Source: Ectocarpus siliculosus (Eukaryota; Sar; Phaeophyceae; Ectocarpales; Ectocarpaceae). From it: DNA of 28,703 nucleotides. The stretch covers positions 2,500,037-2,528,739 of the forward strand of contig FN649741.1 of NCBI GenBank assembly GCA_000310025.1. The letters are read 5' to 3'. How positions within the stretch are numbered: the first letter of the stretch is position 1; every line of letters begins with the position of its first letter. Made by a program: the position numbers and the translations under genes. The notes under the pieces were generated by a model. The model saw nothing but the letters and a program-made list of their open reading frames with translations. It was not told the origin of the DNA and made no database searches. Below are positions 9,101 through 18,902 of this stretch, one piece after another.

Positions 9101-10343
9101 TAGCTCAAGTCCCAAAGCAATCTCAGCAAGCACATGCAGGAGAGCGTACTGCTGGTTATGCCACCCCAATCATACGGCCAGCACGGAATATCCTATCAGG
9201 GGTCTCGCACTTCGCCAAACCTATTCGAGGCAACCTCGGTGCGAGTTTCTGTGGACAGCGACAGCGATGAAACACAGCGTGCATGGCGCCGGAGAACAAC
9301 CGACTGCCCCCTCTGAACCTCCTTTTTTCAAGGCTTGGGCTCAAAGACACTGCCACGAAATACCGAGGAAAAAACCGAACGGGCCAGCCACCACCGGCAA
9401 GCACGATCCCCGCTGAGGCATCCCCCGCGCCGGCATCCCCCGCCCCCTCGCCTCTTCCCCGCACCGTAGCACCCACTAAGAAAAGCACCGTCAGAGGAAC
9501 CCACCTCCACCGCCGCTGCCGCTGCCAACGCCGCCGCCGCCAACGTCTCGTCTCACGCCTGCCGGGGGTGGGGGCATCGCTTCCCCTCTCCCCGGGGGTA
9601 CCCCGCCTCCGCCTCGGCCGTCTGACAAGCGCGTAATCTTGGCTGTGAAAACTCCGTCGCATGAAGGCACCGCTGCTCCAGGGTCCGCTATGTCAACCCA
9701 CACTGACAAATGGATCAAAACCCGATAGACCGGCAGTGGTGAGAGTGCCGTCAGATCCGTGGGAGGACCAGGGAACACGGGAAAGCGCGGGATGAAGCAT
9801 GAGGTGGTGGAGATGACCGCGTTGACAAGATTGGTTCGCCATGCCATGGCAAAATATCTGAAGCTCCACGTCGTTGTGCATGGACTGAATGTGCGTCAAT
9901 GGCAGTCAGAGTGGTGAAAACAACACAGACAAGCGCTGGCGCTCGCGCAAACGCAACAAACCCAACAAATCTTAAGCAAGGAGTATGTAACCTTGTGATA
10001 AAAAACAAGTAGCGGCAGTCGCCAGCGTACCAGGGAACCAGCTCTTTCGAACCAACCACTGGCCGACCAACCCACCGAACGCGTCCCTGAATTTCTTCTT
10101 GAAGCGAAAGTGGTACCGGCCGGGTAACGGGAAGTGTCTCTCCACGTCCCCGCAGCGCACCGATCCGCTCCCCACAAGCCCGCTGGGCAGCTGGAACACG
10201 TTGGGGTGCGACGGATCATCCCCATCCGCGGGAATAAAGTACCTGGAAAACGGAAATCACATGCAACGGGAACTTTGTGCTTGCATTCATGATTCAGCCA
10301 AGGGCGTCATGTCTCACCGTACGCACGCAATCGCATTGTTCAT
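6147..10343 (-). CDS. DIX-like domain protein with DLL motifs and Gln-rich tail (7 exons)
   Basis: Exons in transcript order: 10343-10318, 10242-10076, 9702-9505, 8541-8453, 7470-7234, 6894-6844, 6197-6147. Every junction is GT-AG and phases agree throughout (2, 1, 1, 0, 0, 0), giving 272 residues and a TAA stop. Residues ~9-93 carry HFPLPGRYHFRFK (45-57) and VWVDIADPG...VPSCDG (65-81). This resembles the DIX fold of Dishevelled and Axin (YKFFFK...LPCFNG), which polymerises head to tail. The rest is Gly/Pro-rich with DDLLNM (~135-140), DDLLGMF (~162-168), a Gln run (~241-256) and a QQQQFARF tail. DLL is a known clathrin-binding motif in adaptors, so a scaffold role is conceivable but unproven. 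The ATG at 10343 is chosen because it lies just before the domain; the frame is open further upstream, so an extra 5' exon is possible. Gene structure is well supported, domain identity moderately. Confidence 0.72.
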
Positions 10344-12149
10344 GCGGCCCGCATCGGGCTTTCGCCAACCGGGCAGGCATGTGGTTGCACTGGGCCACCA
10401 CAGGTCACTTGGGCGGGGTGCACTACATATCGACCGAATCCCACGAACCACCCTGGTGGGGGAACGCTGGCATCCAGTGCTCGCTTGCTCACGGGGTGGG
10501 AAACCTACGCTCATCAACACTTACGAGGGCATCGCCCCGTCATGACAAAGGAGTGACCGCCCCGCAACAAACGGCCACTGTCAGGAGTGGCTACTTCTCT
10601 GCAATGTACTGCTCACTAGTAGCACGAACAGAGGGTTCCTTCTTATTGCCACTTAGGGCAGTCTGCTCTTGTATGAAAAAAGGTGCGCCTGGTACCCACG
10701 CGAGGCGTACATACGCCAGCGTTGGCGAGCGCGAAGCGCGCTCCAGGAGCTCGGTACAGAGTACAGCAACCTACAAGGCCTACCCACTACTACTGCACCA
10801 ACCAAACTTGGGTTGTAGGTGTAGGTCAGGGGTAGGGGTACCGTGGGTGGGTTAGGCCTAGTGAGGTCTAGCGCCGTGGCGTACCCTGCGGGCGGGAAAC
10901 CTGCTATGTAGTTGACTTTGGTTTCGTGTCTCCCTCCAACGACAACCCCAAAATGTGTTGCACTGGCGAGTGCACCAGCGCTGGCGTATATACGGGGATC
11001 ATTGGTATGTTGGAACTCTGGGTACCACATTGTAGGCAAACTCCAAACTTGGTGCCCGAGGAAGTTGTTCAATCAATGATATGTGAACCCAGTGTAGAAA
11101 AGGAGCTACACATGTAACCTTCGACACGTGACATGTTGCAGACTTTTTGCTGTGGTCTAATTAGGGTGCGGTAGATGGGAGAGAATACTGCATACGGAAC
11201 GTCTCACTAGGAAATTGGCAAGGTACAGTTGGCTGTACACGTAGCCACGACAATAGCTGGATAACAAAGTTCCGTAGTACAAATGCCTCAAATCACGGCC
11301 TGGCATCATGTTTGACGATGGGATTGCTGCATGCACTTTGTGTTCGTGTGTGACACATCGAGCAGCGGGCCGCGCGTGGAGGCAGTGGCCGTCCCTGGGG
11401 GGAGGACGGCGGTTTGCAAGTCTGTCTACTGGGGGTTCCTCTTTTGGCCTAAAATCCAATGCCCATTTAAGAAGTAGATGCATGTTCCCATCACGTAGAG
11501 TGTCAGGGGAGGCCAGAGAACAACCAACACGGCGACATGGTCGACTACGCCTCAACAGGGAGACCGAGAGAGAGGCCAGGGTCGCGCGAGAGTCGGAGAG
11601 CGGACAGATTGCTGACGGTTCCTTGCCAGGAGAGCACCGTCATCTCTCATGCAAACACTTCTCAAATTCGATCTTCTCGCCGTCGGGTTCCCCGAGGCAC
11701 GAGGCCACAGGGCAGGCTGTCCAAATCCTCTAGAACTTCTCCTCTCGCACTCGCTCGCCCTTTGCATACCTCTATCCCCGTGTCCTAGGGGAGGTCGGTG
11801 GGAATAACTCATTTGATTCGGGCCAATAGCGAGTCCGCTCTTTCGCATTGCTCGACGGCAGGCACCCATGAAACTACGGAGTCTGCCGTAGCACACCTAG
11901 ATATCGCAAAGGTTCGAACCTGGCTGCTCACCTGATCATGGTCAATCAAACACGCACGCCCCGCACGCTGTCGATGGGATGCCTGTTCCGCCCTGTGCAG
12001 ACAGCTTTTTCTGAGGAGCTCCGTAGAATCATTTATTTTAACGAGGGGGGAGCGAGGGTGCTTCTGTCTCCAGAGTTGCTCTGCTCTACCTCTCTGCTCG
12101 TGTGCTTGTCTCGTGGCGTGATACCCCCCGCCTCTAGACATCGGCTGTC
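10344..12149. promoter_or_regulatory. Divergent intergenic region between the DIX-like and DUF1995 genes
   Basis: The two flanking genes are transcribed away from each other, so both promoters should lie here, with 5' UTRs at each end. I see no convincing TATA box or exon. GT/GGGT-rich sequence occurs around 10811-10856. An inverted repeat at about 10689-11028 may be a small mobile element. A 5' non-coding exon of either gene cannot be excluded. Confidence 0.45.
10689..11028. repeat. Imperfect inverted repeat, possible miniature element
   Basis: The left part reads TGGTACCCA then TACATACGCCAGCGTTGG (near 10707-10724). The reverse complement of the right part reads TGGTACCCA then TATATACGCCAGCGCTGG (near 10977-10994). 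The two arms keep the same order with different spacing. Smaller palindromes sit beside them: GAGCGCG-AAG-CGCGCTC near 10727-10743, GCACT-GGCG-AGTGC near 10961-10974 and CCAGCGCTGG near 10976-10985. No coding frame lies between. Confidence 0.4.
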
Positions 12150-15100
12150 ATGGGAAAGTGTACGCCCCTCCTCTACGCGTGCGCACTACTGCTCTTTCGT
12201 GTGCGTTTGGCGAGACCTTTCCTGGTTGGTTCCGGGTCGCGTTTGCAAGCTGGCAAGCCCAGCTGCTACCACCATGGACGACGACACGCATGCTCACGAG
12301 CCACAACGAAGAGCATGAAGATGTCCACTCCCAGCACGCCTGTACCGCGCAACATCAAGGATACGGTATCCTGTTTACGAGCCGCTGTGCAGGTGTTGTT
12401 TGTGTCCTGTCTTGTTGGGTAAAGGATGCTATGATACCCTCTGGTCGATGTTTGTCTTGGATCATGCGCAGTTCCAGTTCAACTGCCATGCAGCACCGCT
12501 GTTACGCCGAACGGGTTGTCGACCGGCTGCAGTGGCGGTACAGACCCGAAGGCGTGGAGAGAAAGGCAATGGCAATTTTATCTATGGCACAATCTTCGAA
12601 GGTGTCTGCCTCCTCGTGTGCTGTTGCACAGGGCAGCAAGGAAGGCAGATAGGGAAGCTGACGGTGTACATCACCCCCCCCCTAATACCGGTCGGTTGAC
12701 GCCCACGCGATCCACTTTGAACGCAAAACCCCGAACACGCGTGTAGGACGCGAATACGCAAGACTCGGATTAGAAAACTCCAATGGTAGATCCTCGGATT
12801 GTGTACACACCCCGCCTTTGACAACACCAAACGAGTGGCATCGTCCCCGGAGAATCTGAATCAAAAATGAAGTACTTTGTGTGTGTGGCGACTTCAGCTG
12901 CCAGTGGCGGGCTCTCTGTTTGCCGCCCTCTTGCTTACTTGGTGCGCTGTGTCGCGTGGTACTGGGGCACAATATTTGTGTCGCACAGGAAGGGCTCAAG
13001 GCGCAGCAGTCGCGCATGGACGTGGACCTGCCCTTCGCCGCCCGCCTAGGCGTTGAGACGTCCGATGAAGACAAAGACAAGAAGGTATGGCTCCATCCTT
13101 GGAGGACTGAGCGCGCTGTGCCGGTACTCTAGAGGGAATCCGGACGTGCCGGGTATCACGGTTCTGGGCTATATTTTCGTCCCACCCTCCTCGGAGAACC
13201 GCTCTAGAACGTTACTCCGGTGCATCTGCGAGTGGCCCAGTGGTAGGCCATTGTTGCAAAAGTAAACAACAGGGTTGCAAGCAATTTTCTAATACATACT
13301 CCATGCATACGCATATGCATACCTCGATCGAGTTTACTTTTTCGTCAGATTGGTATCTTGCAGGCGTGAAAATCTGCTGTGCTATGCCAGAACAAGCGTG
13401 CCGTAACCATTCCCGAAATGAGCCACAACTCCGATAGTCATGTCATGGCAAGTTCGACCGATTTCTTTGGAAGACGCACGTCTTTCAGCCCGCAAAGCAC
13501 GCGTGTCCAACATGAATTCGGGGCAAGCGGCACGACCAGTAAGAATGCAGTGACGAGCGTTTTTGAAGTGTGAGCGCAAGGCACGGAGAAGTAGGATATC
13601 GACATGATAAATATTCTGCCGAGGCTTCGGTGATGTGGACGCACGCGTGAGTGTTTTCGCTGTGATCGTGCAGGTTTCACTGATGTGCTTTTAACTGCTC
13701 GACGCCTAATTCGGTCTTCTCTCCGCCCCCCTCCCTTCTCTAATCTCTCTCCTCTCTCTACCTGTTCTGCATACGTTCTGTGGACGCAATTTTCTATTTT
13801 TGTTGTACCCCGCCTGTTGTTCGGCCGTTGCAGAAGTACACGGCTGCGGACGTGGAGCGAGCCGACCGAGAACTGGCGAGGCTGTTCCTCGAGATGTTCG
13901 ACGTCATCGGAGACCAAGTGGTGAGCATGCACGTGCGATTTGGCCCTGCATTTTACAATGTATCCATTTTATAGGAGGCCTTTCTGACGGGAGCTCCACG
14001 TCCATGTGAGCAAACTACTCCGATCGATTACATCATTATCTCTCCCGGCACACGTGGTAATTTTGAAGACTATGCCCATCTCCCCCCCACCCCGAAACGA
14101 AACAACTGAAAAAAAAGGTGGTGGCTTTTCCAACTGACGAAGACGCGAAAAAGGCCACTAAGGCCTGGAACAAGGGGGTCCCGTACAAGGGAAAGGTCAC
14201 GTGCATGGACCCCAGGCCCGCCAAGGGACCGAAGCTCAAGCGGGGGGACACCAACGCCCTCGCCGGCTTCGCGATGCAGGTCGAGGCCTCCAAGAAGGCC
14301 CAAAAAAAAGAACAAAGAAGGGCGGGAAGCAGCAGGGGGGGGGGGGCAAGGACCCCGGGGGCCCCCCGGGCAGGACCGGGACGACGGCTAGGGTTGTCCC
14401 TCCAGGGACCGAGGTGTTGCTTGTTGTGGCCCCGAAGCAGCAGGAGCTCAAGGTGCGGCTGCTCTCAATTTTTTTCGCTTCGGTGGGGGCACGAGGGGGG
14501 GTATTCGTGCGGGGTTATGCACGCGTGAACGCTTTTTTTTCACGATGGAAGGGGGGGGGGGGGGAGGCGATGCATGTTAGGTGTAGCGCATGTGGCCAGG
14601 TTGCACCCTCGCCAGAGGCAACGTGCAATGAGCCCCCGGTGAGGTGACAGCAACATATAACCCGACACTAGAAAATGGCGCGGAAAGCGCGAAACCGTGG
14701 GCTGTGCTGCTTGTACGGAAGGCAAGCACCCATTCTTTTCGCCCGCCCGGGACGTGATCGTGGAATCGCTGCTGAAGTGAATTTGAAACTTGTTGGGCCA
14801 GTAGAAGCTCCTGGGCTAACCACCCTGTGGCATGTGAAATTGTGGGTGTCCTCTGGTAAAGCATTGATATCGCTGATGTTTCGCACCCTTTTCGGTCGAC
14901 CGCCGATGGAACCGCGCTTGCGGTGGCATGGGTGTGCTTGTCGGGGCAGGCGGTGCAAAAGATGTCCAAGGACCTCGGACAGGGGTGCCTGATCGTCTTG
15001 CTGAACGCGCGCTTGCATCAGGTGAGCTTTCGAGGAGGGCGGCATGCTCTGCGTATGGGAAGTGGGCTCGTTTTGCTGTCTAACTGCTGGCTCGTTTGGC

Positions 15101-16967
15101 GCAGTGATCGTACGCATTGCTGCTTTTTCTGCTGTTGGTGTTATTGTCGGTACAATACAGGCTAGGTTCTGGTTCGAGCGCACTCCTTGGCTCTTTTCAT
15201 GTCACCAGCCGACCGTTCTAGAGCTTCGGGTGGTTTGTTTCGATCTTCGGTGTTTGTGTTCGAGACCGTGCACATGGTGTTCGACCGCGCGGAGGTCATT
15301 CCCGCGAGTGTGCCGCTTGAACGACGATCTGACCGTAGCGTTTAACTCGACCACGGGGGGGCTCACTCCTCGTCCTCCTCCTCCTCCCGTCCCTCACCAT
15401 TTGATGCAACCCGCACTGCCGCGTTGAAATCCTCCAGGCAGACTTCTTCGATGATGAACAACGGGAGTTCTTTGAGCAGGTGAGGCTTCTTCTGCTAAAG
15501 CCTTGACGTATGGTGCTCCCCAAGGGTTTCGGATCATTGTCGCTCTCGTGTTTTTGGTGGGTCATACCGCAGCACGGGGTGGATAGCGTCAAAGCGTTTT
15601 ATTTGCAATGACTGGGAAAACGCCGCCACAGACGCGCTTCGTAATCCCGTAGTAGGTAGTCTCGAAATGGTGCATTTCGACCTGCATCGAAGACACCGAC
15701 CGACAGTTTTCCTTCGGTGCTTGTGTTTTTGAGTACCTGCAGCCTCTCTGTCATGCCCGTGCGGCGAGTATTTAGATGCGAGGACGCCAATAGAACAAAC
15801 AGCGTGCGTTTGTTTTGCAAAACTCTTGTTGAGAGAAGAAAGCCGCAACATCGTTGGCCATGATTCGCTGACCGACAAGAGTGACGTTTGATTTTTTCCG
15901 TGAAGCTTGTTAAATTTGCCCAAACTACTTAGGGTCGCCCGCCTATCTCGCTGCCTCCCTCATTCTGTTGCGGAAACCTCTACTCGTGCTTCTTGCTTTG
16001 AGGTTCTCTTGACATGCGAAGAGGCGATTAGGCCACCTCGTGAAACGGGGACGACGAAGACTCGATTCCTTACCTTGTCTTTTAATCTCCTTCCAACACA
16101 TATTCCCGCTTTTATTTTTTGTCCAGGAGTTTGAGTCGATGTTCCACCTGAGACCTGTGGCGGCCGAAAACGAAGACTTTTTGTACCGGGCGTACCCCAA
16201 GGACTGGACGGTAGCGAGAAAGCCCAAGCTGGGACCGCCAAAGGTAAGAAGGAAGGACATTCGTACACACCGCGATCTGAACGAAAGTAGCCACAGTCAG
16301 AGTCCGATTGAGTTCACAATTGCTGTTCACGCACTCTAGTGCTTGGCGACGCCATGATCAGATCGAAGTGACCGCCCACTGCCGCTTTCTTTTTCCGGTC
16401 CACGTTCTCTTCGCCCGCACTTTAAGACACTCCCACGTGCGAACTTGTTTGGAGTTGTTTTTTCTTTACCTACCAATGTACGCCAACGTCTTTGATTCGT
16501 GCCAATGTTGTCGCTCATTGAAGTGAATAGAGTACTGTGGATTTTGCGAGCGAGATTTGAGTTTTGCTCACAAAGTGAGATTGGTTTTCAAGGGAGAGAT
16601 GAGACAAAAAGATGTGCGGTCGACACGACGAAGACGTAAGGCGAAAGGAGCTAAAACGAAGGGCTCCGGAAAACATAGCAGAGAGGATAAAACATGTCGT
16701 TTGCTTGGTACCAATGTCGAGATGCAATTATACGAGTCAGCATTCCAGACCAACGTTTTCACCGTGTGCGCCAACAGTCTTTTTCCGAGGACGTTCGTGA
16801 AAGCACAGCTGCCTGTCTGTCTGCCGATACGTTCTTGTATCGCCCCGTCCGTCGATAATTTTTCGCAGGTGTTGAGTGCTCAGAAACAGCGGCCTACGGA
16901 GGCAGAGATTCTGACTGCCGTCGAGGAGGGAGACAAGGCCGCCGGCGTCTTCGGCAACATCTTCTGA
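12150..16967 (+). CDS. DUF1995-family protein, probably plastid-targeted, with a one-base frameshift (8 exons)
   Basis: Exons: 12150-12392, 12989-13084, 13834-13920, 14118-14452, 14950-15021, 15438-15479, 16127-16243, 16869-16967. All introns are GT-AG and phase 0. The translation (~363 residues allowing for one indel) follows DUF1995: VPRNIKDTVSCLRAAVQ, RMDVDLPFAARLG, VVAFPTDEDA, PPGTEVLLVVAPKQQELK, GCLIVLLNARL, FESMFHLRPVAAENEDFLYR. Plant LPA3, needed for photosystem II assembly, carries this domain, but other members are uncharacterised, so a role in thylakoid biogenesis is inference. The N-terminus has a hydrophobic stretch (LLYACALLLF) then basic residues, compatible with a heterokont bipartite plastid presequence, although no perfect ASAFAP motif is seen. 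Odd: in exon 4 the family-like frame shifts near an A8 run (14302-14309), as if one base were missing. This is either a sequence error or an inactivating mutation. The exon 4 acceptor is unusually purine-rich. Confidence 0.82.
14302..14346 (+). other. Site of apparent frameshift in the DUF1995 gene
   Basis: Before this point the family-like frame has codons starting at 14118+3n. After it the family-like frame (PPGTEVLLVVAPKQQELK) is offset by two bases. The stretch contains two length-prone homopolymers, A8 (14302-14309) and G12 (14335-14346). Reading nine A would connect both halves through a Lys/Arg/Gly-rich linker and restore a phase 0 junction at 14452. No intron fits in so short a space. 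Confidence 0.65.
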
Positions 16968-18902
16968 GGCCGCCTTCGTTTGTCTCCTTCCAAACGCACG
17001 TGTGCTCTGCGACCGAGCGCCCTGAGCATGGACCGCACCTTCGACAAGGAATGACGCATCGTACGCATCGAAACGACTCTCATGTTTGTTGTCGCCGTTT
17101 CGGTCGTGGTCCGTTCACGTCGTTTCCACCTGAGCCCCTCCACAATCCGACGCTGGTATGTTTCTGCTTATTTTTCAACGCGCAGCTCAACTGAGGCGTT
17201 GCCACACCGCAGTGCAACGTGCCCGTGGCTCTGTCGATAGAGTTAGGTACAGTTGCAAGTCGTCCTCACGTAGTGGCGATCAAGACATGAGGTTTGATTC
17301 GGGAACATGTGCGTAGCTTGCGGCAGAAGGTGCCGTGTCGACGAAGGATGTTCCGCGGTAGTTTGGCGCGGTCGGTACGGGCACGTTCTTTTTTTGTTGC
17401 CATCTTCAGAAAACGAGAGGAGCTGTTCAGCAATGGCGTATCAATTGGTTCCAAGCAAATTGGGTAGGTCCAGTAGGTGCGAAAACAGTGACGGCCGGGA
17501 TCAGCCTATAGGCCTACGTGGGTGACGTGAGCAGGCTACGGAGGAGAAACCCCGGTGTGGCCGATCCATCACAACAGATAGAAAGGGGATGCGCAATCGA
17601 TAATACCATGAAACTTGAATTGAAAAATGAAAAGTATGCGAAAATGTTATTGGACTGCTGATCGTGTTATTTCGACAGGTTTTTCTAGGTTATTGTACGG
17701 GGTACTCATCCCGGCGTAAGGGAACGGCACAAGCATCCTATTTTGTTCAGAAACACCCCTTACAGGCATCGAATTTCATATTTGGTCGGGCCGGAACCTT
17801 TAGAAGGCTGTTTTGCTCGGGGCGAGGCAACCCCCTAGAAACAGGATGTTGGGAGATGTCGGGCGGCATGCGATATGGAAAAAGAGGCCACGATGGACAC
17901 CTTCGCGCACCTGCCGCGGGTGATCGTGGGGAACGAATCTATCGGCGCTCGCCATTGACTGCAGTTGGCCGGCGGCCGGCGTAGTGTCACTCATTCGGGC
18001 GAGTCACGCGGGGTCCGGCATGTATTTGTCGATTGGCTGTCTACAAGTCACGTGTCTACACGCGGTGCCGGCGGAACAAATCCCACGCGAAAAACACGTA
18101 CCGACGTGAAACTGACGCTGACACAAAAACCGCGAGAAAAGAAAGAACATCTTTGTGCGCGTCGTGCGATAGAAGGTCTCGTTGGCACGCCCACAAGCAA
18201 TAAGCCATACACGCCACTCTTCAAGTCAATACTGCGAACCTCTCCCCGTGCCCTGCTGTCGAGATCGACATTACCGCAGCTTTCTACAACAGAAATATAC
18301 AGTATCACCCATAGTGACTCCTAGTCTCAGTTGATACCTCGCATAGCGCGCAGAGGGAGTGGAGGATTCCAGAATATCTGTCGTTGATTTCTGTTGACTT
18401 GCGGACCCCTCGGGGCCAGTTTATTTGAGTGTCCCTTTTTAGGGTAAGTTAACCTGTGACCACGGGAATCGACCGCGTCGAGTGTTGGATCAGTACGGAC
18501 ATACGAAGGTACTGGGTAGAGAGAGATCGGAACGGTTTTTAATGTGAAGACAACAACAACAACAACAGTTTGCAATCTCTGACCCCTTACAGTCTCTGAC
18601 CAGCACACGCCATCGTAAAACTTACCGAGAAACAAACGGCGACAAAACAAATAATTAAGAGTGGAGGACTGGAAAGCAGCCCTCATCACTAAAGGACGCA
18701 AAATGGTTCTTGCGGCAGGGGCTGACTGTGGTTCTCTTGGCGGTGACCGTGGGTGACCATCCCGACACCGGGGGCACGAAGTCTTACGGCTCACCTCTCG
18801 TCCAGAACTCAAATTCAATTCAGTTGGGGAAGCAGCTGTGGCACACGGCAATCTAGACAATCTCTGACCAGCGTTCAACACGGCCAACCGTTGCATGCCA
18901 TT
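16968..18902. other. Convergent intergenic region with the 3' UTRs of both neighbours
   Basis: The plus-strand DUF1995 gene ends at 16967 and the minus-strand large gene ends at 18903, so their 3' UTRs face each other here. Open frames up to 189 codons exist (18896-18327, minus) but lack splice partners or protein-like composition. The phrase TCTCTGACCAGC occurs twice (near 18592 and 18859). No RNA gene is recognised. Confidence 0.5.
18550..18567 (+). repeat. (ACA)6 microsatellite
   Basis: Short perfect trinucleotide run of ACA units, presumably in the 3' UTR of the minus-strand large gene. Confidence 0.8.

Noticed and set aside
11895-11935. GGTTCGAACC as a possible tRNA B box.
   Set aside because: Neither strand gives a pairing T-arm or acceptor stem around it.
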